Shown: positions 53,553-62,960 of the stretch, piece after piece
How positions within the stretch are numbered: position 1 is the stretch's first letter
How the letters are laid out: the number at the start of each line of letters is the position of its first letter
Source: CAZRAL01 sp964598005
GTDB taxonomy: Bacteria; Pseudomonadota; Gammaproteobacteria; Burkholderiales; Usitatibacteraceae
Assembly: GCA_964598005.1 (NCBI GenBank)
Contig: CAZRAL010000007.1
Span: 13,186-77,185, forward strand
Direction: 5' to 3'
Length of the DNA: 64,000 nucleotides
Notes under the pieces: generated by a model
Database searches by the model: none
Told to the model about the DNA's origin: nothing
Seen by the model: only the letters and a program-made list of their open reading frames with translations
Made by a program: the position numbers and the translations under genes

Positions 53553-54347
53553 CTAGTGTCCCTCCTGATCCTTGGCGAGGCCGGAAATATTAAACCCTCC
53601 ATCGACGTAAGTAATTTCTCCATTTATGCCGCTGGCAAAATCGCTGCACAAAAACGCTGCGGTGTTACCAACTTCTTCGACCGTCACATTACGCTTCAGC
53701 GGCGAATTTATTTCGACAAATCCGAGCAATTTGTTGAAATCGCCAATGCCAGCTGCAGCCAATGTCTTGATTGGTCCGGCGGAAATTCCGTTAACGCGGA
53801 TACCTAGCGGGCCAAGGCTAAATGCCAGATAACGCACGCAAGCCTCCAGGCTGGCCTTAGCTAGTCCCATGACATTATAATTCGGCACAGCCCGCACGGC
53901 ACCGAGATAGGTCATCGCAACCACGGCTGCGCTGCGCCCCTGCATCAGCGGTAACCCGCCTTTGACAAGTGCAGCCAAACTGTATGAACTGATGTCATGG
54001 GCGATGTGGAAATTTTCCCGTGTAACCGTCTCGTGAAAATCTCCGGCAAGCGCCTCGCGCGGCGCGTAGGCAATGGCATGAACGATGCCATCAAGACTCT
54101 CCCAGAACTTCCCGATCTGTTCGAACAGAACGGCAATCTCCTCATCGCTGGCGACATCGCAGGGAAAAACCAGATTCGAGCCAAATTCCGGTACCAGTTT
54201 TTCCACCCGCTCACGCACACCTTCGCCCTGGTAAGTAAATGCCAATTCCGCACCCTCGCGACGCATGGCCTTTGCAACGCCATAAGCAATCGAACGGTTA
54301 CTCAGTAGGCCCGTGACCAGAATTCGTTTATTTGCCAACATTGCCAT
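53553..54347 (-). CDS. Enoyl-[acyl-carrier-protein] reductase FabI (copy 2)
   Basis: Second FabI-type reductase, 264 aa, clearly homologous to the product of 14130-14915 but diverged throughout. It has TGLLSNRSIAYGVAKAM and the catalytic Tyr-x6-Lys in NYNVMGLAKASLEA. ISAGPIKTLAAAGIGDFNKLLG and GEITYVDGGFNISG follow. Its stop lies next to the start of the flavoprotein gene, and that gene's Shine-Dalgarno is within this gene's 3' end, so the two are cotranscribed. A specialised substrate or isoenzyme role is inference. Confidence 0.92.
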   Translation of the reverse strand: MAMLANKRILVTGLLSNRSIAYGVAKAMRREGAELAFTYQGEGVRERVEKLVPEFGSNLVFPCDVASDEEIAVLFEQIGKFWESLDGIVHAIAYAPREALAGDFHETVTRENFHIAHDISSYSLAALVKGGLPLMQGRSAAVVAMTYLGAVRAVPNYNVMGLAKASLEACVRYLAFSLGPLGIRVNGISAGPIKTLAAAGIGDFNKLLGFVEINSPLKRNVTVEEVGNTAAFLCSDFASGINGEITYVDGGFNISGLAKDQEGH

Positions 54348-54897
54348 ATAGTAATCTTCATTGTGTTACTGGCACAAGCCGACCACGTGCTACCAACTGC
54401 TTCACATGAACATCATCAGCGCAATCACGGTTGGCGCTTTTGACAGGAATCAAACGCCTTGCATTGAATATCAATGATTCTTTTGTACACAGAAAGATTA
54501 ACACTCGCTAACGTTGGTAGCTTAAACAATTCAATTAGCCAGACAAGGTTTCAGCTTCAAAAGACTGGACATTATATAAGTGCACAGGGTCGCGGGCTGC
54601 ATGGATTCGCCATTGGTATGGGTTTTGTTCAGGATGACGAGCTACGCTCAGTGCGCGTGGAAATTTGTTTCACGATATCCCAATATCAGTATGGCGAAAC
54701 GGCCTTATTGATTTCAAATTCAAACACGCGGCAAATTTGTAGCCAGCTATAATCCGATTGAGGTGGTGCGATGCCAGCGCCACTGACAACCACAATTCTC
54801 TGCTTATCGCAGAAAAGAAAACGAAGCTGCCTTCGGGAATCCCCTATAATCTCGCCCGTTTGTTGTTTTCCTTAAAGATTTCCTCGAAAGGCACATC
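54348..54897. other. 550-bp intergenic region without a supported gene
   Basis: This gap separates divergent fabI copy 2 and the export operon. A 92-residue open frame (54474-54752, plus) has no ribosome site or family resemblance and I do not accept it. TATAAT at 54846-54851 lies some 50 bp before the adaptor gene and could be its -10 element, but no convincing -35 stands 17 bp upstream. Confidence 0.5.
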
Positions 54898-56112
54898 GTG
54901 ACGACGCCCGACCTCTCCAAATTAACCATTTCGCGTGATCAAAAGACTTTCACAGGCAAAAAGAAAAGTCGCAAAAAATGGTGGGGCATCCTTGCACTGC
55001 TGATCGCAATTATCGTCGGTTTGATTATCGCCAAAGGCGGCAAAGGGGCGATTACCGTGGAAAGCGGCATGGTAACCCGCGCTTACCCTTCACAATCCAT
55101 CACGGTGCTGAATGCCACTGGGCGAGTCACGGCGCAGCGCAAGGCAGCCGTCTCGACGAAAGCTAGCGGACGCTTGGAATTTCTGGGTGTGCAGGAAGGC
55201 TCGGTCGTCAAGGCGGGCGATGTGCTGGCACGTATCGAAAACCGCGATGTCACCGCCACACTCGATCAGGTGCAAGCCAGCCTGCGCGCGGCCAAAGCCA
55301 ACCTTGAACAGGGAATGGCCGAATTGCGCGATGCGCAATCCAGCCTGACCCGTTCTGAAGATCTGGCCAAAAAGAATTTCATTTCGTCCGCCACGCTCGA
55401 TACCGCCAAGGCACGCTTCGACAAAGCCAAGGCCGCCGTCGCCAGTCTGAACGGTACGATAGGTATCGCCGAGGCCAACGTGCGTGCCGCGCAGGTCGGC
55501 GTCGACCAAACCATTATTCGTGCGCCTTTTGATGGCGTGATTCTGACCAAGAACGCCAATGTGGGCGACATCATTACGCCTTTTTCGTCGGCCACCGATT
55601 CCAAAGGCGCGGTGGTCAATATGGCCGATATGGAAACGCTGGAGGTTGAAGCAGATGTTTCCGAAACCTCGATTGCCAAAATATCGGTCGGCCAGCCGGT
55701 CGACATTCAGCTCGATGCCTTTCCCGATCTGCGCCTGCCGGGCAAAGTGAGCCGCACCGTGCCCACCGTGGACCGCAGCAAGGCGACGTTATTGGTCAAA
55801 ATTGAATTTTTGGAGCGCGATAAACGCGTGCTGCCTGACATGAGTGCCAAGGTGGCCTTTCTCTCCCGCCCGCTTGAAGCCAACGAACGCAAACCGGTGG
55901 TGGCGGTCCTGCCCACTGCGCTTGCGAAGCGCGAGGGGAAGGACGTGGTTTTTCTGATCGAAAACAATTTCGCCAAACAAACACCGGTCGTTGTCGGCAG
56001 CAAACTGGGCGACTTGATGCAGGTTTCAGGCGTGAAGGCGGGCGATAAACTGGTGATCAGCCCGCCTGATGCGCTTAAGGACGGCGCTTCTGTGACCATC
56101 AGCAAAAAATAG
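54898..56112 (+). CDS. Periplasmic adaptor (membrane fusion) protein of a MacAB-like exporter
   Basis: HlyD/MacA-type adaptor of 404 aa with a GTG start at 54898 (AAAGG upstream). A basic cytoplasmic N-terminus (KKKSRKKWW) precedes one membrane anchor (about 27-45). A split lipoyl/barrel-sandwich domain (GRLEFLGVQEGSVVKAGDVLARI ... IIRAPFDGVI) is interrupted by a coiled-coil hairpin (about 120-200). A beta-barrel domain follows. It would bridge the inner-membrane pump and an outer-membrane channel. The pump genes follow directly; no TolC-type gene is present. Confidence 0.9.
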   Translation: MTTPDLSKLTISRDQKTFTGKKKSRKKWWGILALLIAIIVGLIIAKGGKGAITVESGMVTRAYPSQSITVLNATGRVTAQRKAAVSTKASGRLEFLGVQEGSVVKAGDVLARIENRDVTATLDQVQASLRAAKANLEQGMAELRDAQSSLTRSEDLAKKNFISSATLDTAKARFDKAKAAVASLNGTIGIAEANVRAAQVGVDQTIIRAPFDGVILTKNANVGDIITPFSSATDSKGAVVNMADMETLEVEADVSETSIAKISVGQPVDIQLDAFPDLRLPGKVSRTVPTVDRSKATLLVKIEFLERDKRVLPDMSAKVAFLSRPLEANERKPVVAVLPTALAKREGKDVVFLIENNFAKQTPVVVGSKLGDLMQVSGVKAGDKLVISPPDALKDGASVTISKK

Positions 56113-56116
56113 CGCC

Positions 56117-56815
56117 ATGGCAAAAACCCTGGTTGAAATCGAGCACCTCGTAAAATCCTATCGGCGCGGCGGCCAGGCGGTCGAAGTGCTCAAAGATATT
56201 TCACTGGATATTCCTGAAGGAGATTTTATTGCCTTGATGGGGCCTTCGGGTTCAGGCAAAAGCACGTTACTGAATCTGATAGCCGGGATCGATAAACCCG
56301 ATAGCGGGATTTTGCGCGTGAATGGCGAAGATATTACCCACCTCTCGGAGTCGGAGCTTGCCGACTGGCGGGCAGCGAACGTGGGCTTTATTTTCCAGTT
56401 TTACAACCTCATGCCGGTACTGAATGCATTTGAAAATGTCGAACTACCTTTATTGCTGACCAATCTTTCGCGCCGCGAGCGTCGTGAGCGGGCCGAGCTC
56501 ACGCTCTCGATGGTCGGGCTGACTGACCGCCTGGAGCACTATCCCAACGAGCTTTCTGGCGGCCAGCAACAACGCGTGGCGATTGCGCGCGCCATTGTTA
56601 CCGATCCCACCATCCTGGTTTGCGACGAACCGACTGGTGATCTCGATAAGCAATCGGCTTCCGATGTGCTTGACATGCTGAAACAATTGAACACGGCCAT
56701 GAACAAGACCATCATTATGGTGACTCACGATGCCCATGCGGCACAGGCTGCGCGCCGACTGGTACATCTTGAAAAGGGCGAATTGATTGGCGAGCCCGCC
56801 GGGGTGTCCGCTTGA
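56117..56815 (+). CDS. ABC transporter ATPase, MacB/LolD type
   Basis: Stand-alone ATPase of 232 aa. It has Walker A (GPSGSGKST), the signature LSGGQQQRVAIARA, Walker B (ILVCDEPTGDLD) and the H-loop (IMVTHDAH). This class drives FtsX-type permeases that act as mechanotransmitters. It starts 4 bp after the adaptor gene. Its two permease partners lie beyond a 508-bp gap filled with repeats. Confidence 0.94.
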   Translation: MAKTLVEIEHLVKSYRRGGQAVEVLKDISLDIPEGDFIALMGPSGSGKSTLLNLIAGIDKPDSGILRVNGEDITHLSESELADWRAANVGFIFQFYNLMPVLNAFENVELPLLLTNLSRRERRERAELTLSMVGLTDRLEHYPNELSGGQQQRVAIARAIVTDPTILVCDEPTGDLDKQSASDVLDMLKQLNTAMNKTIIMVTHDAHAAQAARRLVHLEKGELIGEPAGVSA

Positions 56816-56864
56816 ACCGATCTTACTTATCCCATATGGCAGCGGTCGTTTTAAACAGCAATAG

Positions 56865-56965
56865 TTCCCCTCTTTGAAAAAGAGGGGCGGAGGGGAGATT
56901 GAAAGTCGTTGTCTCAACACCAAGGTTTTTCAATCCCCCTCACTCCCCCTTTTTCATGGGGGAAG
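56865..56965. repeat. About 100-bp inverted repeat pair (BIME-like) inside the export operon
   Basis: The left arm has a perfect hairpin CCCCTCTTT-gaa-AAAGAGGGG (56867-56887), then CGGAGGGGAGATTGAAA. The right arm, read on the complement, repeats the order: CCCCC-atgaaaaa-GGGGG, then a G-rich stretch and GATTGAAA. The whole unit is thus a large imperfect palindrome made of two smaller ones. It could attenuate or stabilise the operon mRNA. Confidence 0.6.
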
Positions 56966-56984
56966 TCTGGTCTTGGATTATTGA

Positions 56985-57301
56985 CTGATGTTACGCAAAG
57001 GCAAAGCAACGACCCTATGAAGATGGCTTCACCAACAATAAACCGCCACCGTCATTCCCGCGAAAGCGGGAATCCAGCGACTTTTTGGGCAACTCGTTAT
57101 GGCAAAAATTTACAAACGCCACTGGGCCCCCGCTGCATCCTGCCCTCAAATGTTTTAGTCGGGGGCGAGGGCGACAAATTTTTAGCGCTTATGCGCCGAA
57201 ATAGTGCGTTGGCCCTTTATTCATTTCCTGCATTCGATGAAAAGAATTTGTGTGTGCGTGACAGATTGAAGGCTGCTCCTCGTAGCCGCGCGTAACATCA
57301 G
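56985..57301. repeat. 317-bp TTACGC-family element with a probable nested insertion
   Basis: The ends are CTGATGTTACGC (56985-56996) and its perfect complement GCGTAACATCAG (57290-57301). The first 60 bp and last 30 bp resemble the 82-bp element at 17543-17624. The middle, roughly 57050-57260, has no counterpart there and carries a dRS3-like palindrome. It ends 22 bp before the first permease gene. Confidence 0.6.
57054..57073. repeat. dRS3-like 20-bp palindrome
   Basis: ATTCCCGCGAAAGCGGGAAT fits the dRS3 pattern ATTCCC-N8-GGGAAT, known from Neisseria and seen in other proteobacteria. It lies inside the longer 56985-57301 element. Arms of 8 bp (ATTCCCGC / GCGGGAAT) are perfect. Confidence 0.7.
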
Positions 57302-57323
57302 TTACTGAATCCATCGCTCTGCC

Positions 57324-58481
57324 ATGTACTATCTAAAACTCATTTTCAAGAATATCTTTCGCGCCAAACTGCGCGCGCTGCTCACCCTCTCCGCTTTGGT
57401 CATTGCCATTGTCGCGTTTGGGTTGCTGCAAACGGTGGTCGATGCCTGGTTTGCCGGCTCGAATGCCGCCTCGGCCACACGACTGGTAACGCGTAATGCG
57501 ATTTCACTGGTGTTTTCCATGCCGGCTTATTATCGTGAGCGCATCAAGGCAATAAATGGCGTCAGGCAAGTCACAGTTTCCAACTGGTTTGGCGGTATTT
57601 ACAAGGAACCAAAAAATTTCTTCCCGCAGTTCGCGGTGGATCACGATAACTACTTCGACCTTTATCCTGAATTCATCTTTAAACCGGAAGAACTGCAGGC
57701 TTTCAAGCGTGATCGTTTGGGCGCTGTGGTGGGACGCAAACTGGCCGACCAATTCGGCTGGAAAGTAGGCGATGTCGTGCCCATCCGCGGCACCATCTAC
57801 CCCGGCAACTGGAATTTCACCATCCACGCCATTTTTGATGGCAAGGATGAAACCACCATGACCCGTCAGTTTTATTTTCATTTCGACTATCTGAACGAGC
57901 AAATCAAAAAACTTTACCCTCGCCGCGCCGATCAGGTGGGCGTCTTTATCATCGAAGTAAACGATGCCTCGCGTACCGCCGATATTTCCGCAGCCATTGA
58001 TGCCGAATTCAAGAATTCGTTGGCGGAAACGCTTTCCGAGACGGAAAAAGCCTTTCAACTGGGCTTTGTCGCCCAGTCGGAAGCCATCATCATCGCCATC
58101 CGTATTGTGTCGTTTGTGGTGATCTTCATCATCATGGCTGTGGTCGCCAACACTATGGCAATGACGGCGCGCGAAAGACTGGCCGAATACGCCACCTTGA
58201 AGGCATTGGGGTTTTCACCGGGCTTTGTGGCCGCGCTGATTTTTGGCGAAGCGATGATGCTCTCACTGTTAGGGGCCGGGCTGGGGATTATGCTGACCTT
58301 CCCCATCGCCAAAGCTTTTGGCGTTGCCACCGCAGCGGTTTTCGCAGTATTCAAGGTCGGCGAAATAACGGTGTTGATGCAGATCGGGTGTGCCGTTGTC
58401 GTCGGCATCGTCGCTGCGCTGGTGCCGGGCTGGCGCTCGGCGCATATCAAAATCGTCGATGGTTTGCGGCATGCCGGTTGA
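57324..58481 (+). CDS. FtsX/MacB-type ABC permease 1
   Basis: Inner-membrane permease of 385 aa. One N-terminal membrane segment (about 15-40) is followed by a periplasmic MacB-PCD domain (about 45-250). Three membrane segments occupy about 255-375, with VANTMAMTARERLAEYATLKALGF, the FtsX coupling region. It is the partner of the upstream ATPase and the downstream permease. Two separate permeases suggest a heterodimeric pump. The substrate is unknown. Confidence 0.9.
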   Translation: MYYLKLIFKNIFRAKLRALLTLSALVIAIVAFGLLQTVVDAWFAGSNAASATRLVTRNAISLVFSMPAYYRERIKAINGVRQVTVSNWFGGIYKEPKNFFPQFAVDHDNYFDLYPEFIFKPEELQAFKRDRLGAVVGRKLADQFGWKVGDVVPIRGTIYPGNWNFTIHAIFDGKDETTMTRQFYFHFDYLNEQIKKLYPRRADQVGVFIIEVNDASRTADISAAIDAEFKNSLAETLSETEKAFQLGFVAQSEAIIIAIRIVSFVVIFIIMAVVANTMAMTARERLAEYATLKALGFSPGFVAALIFGEAMMLSLLGAGLGIMLTFPIAKAFGVATAAVFAVFKVGEITVLMQIGCAVVVGIVAALVPGWRSAHIKIVDGLRHAG

Positions 58482-58496
58482 ATCTGTGACCTCATT

Positions 58497-59663
58497 GTGA
58501 AGATTCCTTTTTCCTACGTCTTCCGCAATCTGTGGACGCGCAAGCTCACCACCCTGTTGACCGCCAGCGGCATGGGCCTGGTGGTATTCGTTTTTGCTGC
58601 AGTATTGATGCTCGATGCCGGGTTGCGCCAAACCATGGTGGGAACCGGCAGCTACGACAATGTGATTTTCATCCGCAAGGGTGCGGAAACCGAAATCCAG
58701 AGCGGCGTCTACCGCAATCAGGCAGCACTGATCGAAGGCTTGCCTCAGGTCGCCCGCGATGCAGCAGGTAACCCGATGGTGTCGAAGGAGATGATGGTGC
58801 TGATCGCGCTGACCAAGCGCGGCCAGAACAAAGGCTCCAACATCGTAGTGCGCGGCATACCGCAAATGGGTTTGACACTGCGCCCACAGGTCAAAATCGT
58901 GGCGGGCCGCATGTTTCGCCCCGGCTCGACTGAAATTATCGTTGGTAAAAGTGTTCACGAGGAATTCGAGGGCACCCAGATCGGCCAAACCCTTTCCTTT
59001 GCCCAGCGCACCTGGACGGTGGTCGGCGTCTTCGATGGCGGCAAAAGCGCCTTCGATTCCGAAATGTGGGGCGATGTGGAGCAGTTGATGCAATCGTTTC
59101 GTCGCCTCAACTATTCCTCGGTCATCGCCAAACTGGCGCGCGGAGATGGCTATGATGCCGTCATTCAAAATGTAGAGGACGATATTCGCCTTTCGCTCTC
59201 CGCCAAGCGTGAACAAATTTTTTACGAGGATCAGTCGCGCGCCCTGTCGACCTTTATTACCATTTTGGGCACGGTGCTGTCAGTCATCTTTTCGCTGGGA
59301 GCCATGATCGGCGCCATGATCACCATGTATTCGGCAGTGGCGACCCGTACGGCGGAAATCGGTACCCTGCGCGCGCTGGGCTTTCGCCGGGCCAGCGTGC
59401 TGGCTGCTTTTTTGACCGAATCAATGCTGCTCGCACTGGTCGGCGGGCTGGGGGGGTTATTCCTCGCCGCTTTTTTGCAGCCGCTCACCATTTCAACACT
59501 TAATTTTCAGTCCTTTTCTCAACTTGCGTTTGGCTTTGTACTCACCACTGGCATCATCGTCAAAACTTTGTTATTTTCGCTATTGATGGGTTTCATCGGT
59601 GGCTTTTTGCCCAGCTTCAAAGCCTCACGGATGAAGATTGTCGATTCGTTACGCGCAGCTTAA
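58497..59663 (+). CDS. FtsX/MacB-type ABC permease 2
   Basis: Permease of 388 aa, paralogous to the previous gene, with a GTG start at 58497, 15 bp after the first permease's stop. It has an N-terminal membrane segment (about 18-40) and a periplasmic domain (about 45-255). The C-terminal FtsX block has MYSAVATRTAEIGTLRALGFRR and two more segments. It completes the operon of adaptor, ATPase and two permeases. Confidence 0.9.
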   Translation: MKIPFSYVFRNLWTRKLTTLLTASGMGLVVFVFAAVLMLDAGLRQTMVGTGSYDNVIFIRKGAETEIQSGVYRNQAALIEGLPQVARDAAGNPMVSKEMMVLIALTKRGQNKGSNIVVRGIPQMGLTLRPQVKIVAGRMFRPGSTEIIVGKSVHEEFEGTQIGQTLSFAQRTWTVVGVFDGGKSAFDSEMWGDVEQLMQSFRRLNYSSVIAKLARGDGYDAVIQNVEDDIRLSLSAKREQIFYEDQSRALSTFITILGTVLSVIFSLGAMIGAMITMYSAVATRTAEIGTLRALGFRRASVLAAFLTESMLLALVGGLGGLFLAAFLQPLTISTLNFQSFSQLAFGFVLTTGIIVKTLLFSLLMGFIGGFLPSFKASRMKIVDSLRAA

Positions 59664-59690
59664 TTTTTCCATTTTTATGAAAGTCCTTCC

Positions 59691-60383
59691 ATGAATAAAT
59701 ATTCTCTTGCCGAGTTTGTTAAAAGAACCGCGGAACAAGATCAAAGTAAAGAAGTTTTCGAACTTGAAAATCCCCATCTTCTTGAAGTAAAACTGCAAGG
59801 CCGCGTATGGTCCAAGGCTGGAGCGATGATCGCCTATCTCGGCCAGGTCAAATTCTCACGGGAAAGCATTCTCAACCGCGGCTTGGGCGGATTACTCAAA
59901 AAAGTGGTGACCGGAGAAGGCATGACGCTTATGAAAATGGAGGGTCAGGGACGCGTCTATCTGGCTGACAAAGGCAAAAAGATTCAAATTCTGTATCTTG
60001 AAAACGATACGATTTGCGTCAATGGCAACGATGTGCTGGCATTGGAAGACTCACTTGAATACGATATCAAAATGCTGCGCTCGCTTGGCGCAGCCGCAAC
60101 GGGCGGCTTGTTCAATGTACGAATCAACGGCACGGGCTATGTTGCCATGACCACGCATTATGAGCCGCTAACGTTGGCGGTGAGACAGGGAATGCCGGTA
60201 TTTACCGATCCCAATGCCACAGTAGCCTGGAGCGGTAATTTAAACCCGAGTATTCATACCGATATCAGTATCAAAACCTTGCTGGGACGCGGCAGCGGGG
60301 AATCGTTTCAGCTTAAATTTGAGGGTGAAGGGTGGGTGGTGATGCAACCCTATGAAGAGTCATTGGGAATAACTAACGACTAA
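59691..60383 (+). CDS. AIM24-family protein, function unknown
   Basis: Soluble protein of 230 aa in the AIM24/TIGR00266 family, which has a beta-rich trilobed fold. Typical features are LEVKLQGRVWSKAGAMIAYLG near the N-terminus, repeated Gly-rich strands in the middle, and the C-terminal LKFEGEGWVVMQPYE. Bacterial members have no agreed function. It lies 28 bp after the export permeases on the same strand, and may simply be cotranscribed. Confidence 0.85.
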   Translation: MNKYSLAEFVKRTAEQDQSKEVFELENPHLLEVKLQGRVWSKAGAMIAYLGQVKFSRESILNRGLGGLLKKVVTGEGMTLMKMEGQGRVYLADKGKKIQILYLENDTICVNGNDVLALEDSLEYDIKMLRSLGAAATGGLFNVRINGTGYVAMTTHYEPLTLAVRQGMPVFTDPNATVAWSGNLNPSIHTDISIKTLLGRGSGESFQLKFEGEGWVVMQPYEESLGITND

Positions 60384-60435
60384 TCGCCTTTCTTATAGTT
60401 AGAGACAGATAAATCGCCATTTGATATTCAATATT

Positions 60436-62742
60436 TCAGGCCTCGTTTCGGTTCGGGGCCAGAATCTCGCGGTTACCCGAGCCTTGCATCGCTGAGACCA
60501 GCCCTGCGCGCTCCATATCTTCCAGCAAGCGCGCGGCGCGGTTATAGCCGATACGCAGATGGCGCTGTACAAGGGAAATCGAGGCACGCTTGTTTTGCAG
60601 TACCACTTGCACGGCCTGATCGTAGAGCGGGTCAGCCTCGCCGCCGCTTTCTTCCGCTGCTTCTGACGCCGCTTCCTCTGGCCCATCCAGAATACCTTCG
60701 ACGTATTGCGGCTCGCCCTGTTTTTTAAGCCAATCCACGACGCGGTGCACCTCACCATCGGCCACAAAAGCGCCATGCACGCGCAGGGGCAGCCCGCTTC
60801 CCGGTGGGAGGTACAACATATCCCCTTGCCCTAACAAGGCCTCTGCACCCTGCTGGTCGAGGATAGTGCGCGAATCGATCTTGCTGGAAACCTGAAAGGC
60901 GACGCGCGTCGGCACATTGGCCTTGATGAGACCGGTGATCACATCCACGCTCGGGCGTTGGGTTGCCAGTACCAGATGGATGCCCGAAGCCCGCGCTTTC
61001 TGTGCCAGACGGGCGATCAGCTCTTCGACTTTTTTCCCTACCACCATCATCAAATCGGCCAGCTCATCGATCAGCACCACAATCAGAGGCAAGGGTTCAA
61101 GCGGCTCCGGGTCATCTGGCGTCAGTGAAAAAGGGTGGCTGAGTGACTCCCCCCTGGCCTTGGCTTCATTAACCTTGTTGTTATAACCGGAGAGGTTACG
61201 CACGCCGATGGCGCTCATCAATTTGTAACGCCGATCCATTTCCGCCACGCACCAGTTGAGCGCATGACCGGCATGTTGCATATCCGTTACCACAGGGGCC
61301 AGCAAATGCGGAATGCCTTCGTAAACCGATAGCTCCAGCATTTTTGGATCGATCAGAATCAACCGCACTTCATTGGCCGTAGCCTTGTACAGTAGGGACA
61401 GGATGACGGCGTTGATGGCTACCGACTTGCCCGAACCGGTGGTACCGGCAATCAGCACGTGCGGCATTTTGGCAAGGTCGGCGACCACTGGTTTACCTGC
61501 AATATCCTTGCCCATGGCCATCGCCAGTTTAGAGGAAGCGTCGCCATAAAGTTGGGACCCCAATATTTCCGACAGGCGCACGATTTCACGTTTCGGATTG
61601 GGCAACTCCAGCCCCATATGCGAGGTACCGGGAATGGTCTCCACCATGCGAATGCTGGTCACCGAAAGCGCGCGCGCCAGATCGCGTGTCAAATTGACCA
61701 CCTGCGATCCCTTCACGCCAATTGCAGGCTCGATTTCATAGCGTGTAATCACCGGCCCAGGATAGGCTGCCACCACTTTGACCGATACGTTGAAATCCAG
61801 CAACTTGCGCTCGATCAGCCGGGAAGTAAATTCCATCGTCTCGGGACTCGGCCGTTCGATCACCGCTTCCGGCGCGTCGAGCAGCAAGAGCGGCGGCAGA
61901 TCGGAATCCGGCAGATCAGCAAATAGCGGCGCCTGGCGTTCCTTCACCATGCGATCTGATTGTATGATTTCGGGCATGGCTGATTCGATGCGAACCGGTG
62001 GATGTTCTTCGATAAGTTTCCTGAACTCCTCGATCTTTTCTTCGCGCACACTCACTGCCACTTCTCCTACGGCACGGTCGCGCTTGGCCTCAAAACGGTT
62101 TTTGAACAGGAAAAACAACCATTCAAGCCCTGCACCCAGCTTTTCGGAAAAGCGTATCCAGGAAACTCCGCTGAACAAGCCAAAACTAGCGGCCATCATC
62201 GCCAGCAATAGTATGGTTCCCCCGGTAAATCCCACCAGGGTACCGACTGCATCGCCCAGCAAAATCCCCACTACCCCGCCCGCCCCATTGGGAAGCGCGG
62301 CTTTGAGACTGTGCAGGCGTAACGCTTCCAAAGCACTGCTGGCCAGTAACAGCAAAATAAAACCGCTCAATGCAATGGCCAGATTGCGACGGTCGATAAA
62401 ACTCCATGCCTCAACCCGGCTGAATAACCGCGTGACCGCAAACAGCGCCAGCGCCACCCACCACCAAGCGGAAAGGCCAAACAGACCCAGTAACAGATCA
62501 GAAAGCCACGCTCCTGCCGCACCGCCCTTATTCAACAAGGGGCTGCCTGTGCCACTAAAAAAATAACCCGGATCGCTGGATTGATGGGTAGCGAGAATCA
62601 GTACCAAATAAAGAGCGAACGATAAAAAAACAATCCAGCTCGCTTCGCGCAAGAGGCGGGGCAACCGCGTCGAAGAGGCAGAGGGTGCAAGCGGAGCCGG
62701 CGTGGTGGGATCAAAAATGTCAGATTCAGAAGGCGCGCGCAT
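60436..62742 (-). CDS. ftsK: DNA translocase FtsK
   Basis: Septal DNA pump for chromosome segregation, 768 aa. Four or five membrane segments occupy about residues 30-200 and a short linker follows. The RecA-like motor has Walker A in AGTTGSGKSVAINAV (about 415) and Walker B in LIVVLIDELADLMMV. The C-terminal gamma winged helix (about 700-765) would read KOPS sites and contains ISLVQRHLRIGYNRAARLLEDME. The linker is short, as in SpoIIIE-like FtsK proteins of betaproteobacteria. It is divergent from the TerC gene. Confidence 0.96.
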   Translation of the reverse strand: MRAPSESDIFDPTTPAPLAPSASSTRLPRLLREASWIVFLSFALYLVLILATHQSSDPGYFFSGTGSPLLNKGGAAGAWLSDLLLGLFGLSAWWWVALALFAVTRLFSRVEAWSFIDRRNLAIALSGFILLLLASSALEALRLHSLKAALPNGAGGVVGILLGDAVGTLVGFTGGTILLLAMMAASFGLFSGVSWIRFSEKLGAGLEWLFFLFKNRFEAKRDRAVGEVAVSVREEKIEEFRKLIEEHPPVRIESAMPEIIQSDRMVKERQAPLFADLPDSDLPPLLLLDAPEAVIERPSPETMEFTSRLIERKLLDFNVSVKVVAAYPGPVITRYEIEPAIGVKGSQVVNLTRDLARALSVTSIRMVETIPGTSHMGLELPNPKREIVRLSEILGSQLYGDASSKLAMAMGKDIAGKPVVADLAKMPHVLIAGTTGSGKSVAINAVILSLLYKATANEVRLILIDPKMLELSVYEGIPHLLAPVVTDMQHAGHALNWCVAEMDRRYKLMSAIGVRNLSGYNNKVNEAKARGESLSHPFSLTPDDPEPLEPLPLIVVLIDELADLMMVVGKKVEELIARLAQKARASGIHLVLATQRPSVDVITGLIKANVPTRVAFQVSSKIDSRTILDQQGAEALLGQGDMLYLPPGSGLPLRVHGAFVADGEVHRVVDWLKKQGEPQYVEGILDGPEEAASEAAEESGGEADPLYDQAVQVVLQNKRASISLVQRHLRIGYNRAARLLEDMERAGLVSAMQGSGNREILAPNRNEA

Positions 62743-62960
62743 GGATATGCAACATTATACGTTTATAATTTATATTATTAGTAAGCCTCTAGAAACGAGC
62801 GGCCAGCGGCCAAGCCATGCTCAGGTATTGAAGCAATGGTCAAGGTAAAGATTGGCGATATTCCGCTACAATTGTGCAAAAACTGGGCGTTGGCGCCCGA
62901 GTATGGCGCACAATCAAAGCGCCCCGAAAGAATTGTTGATCTCAAACCTGTAAAGATTAT

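Noticed and set aside
54474..54752. 92-residue open frame in the gap between fabI copy 2 and the export operon
   Set aside because: No Shine-Dalgarno, no family resemblance, no coupling to neighbours; a frame of this length is expected by chance.
62743..62960. Manganese (yybP-ykoY) riboswitch upstream of the TerC-family gene
   Set aside because: Family context makes it plausible, but the conserved riboswitch core words are not visible; only a small GC hairpin is present.
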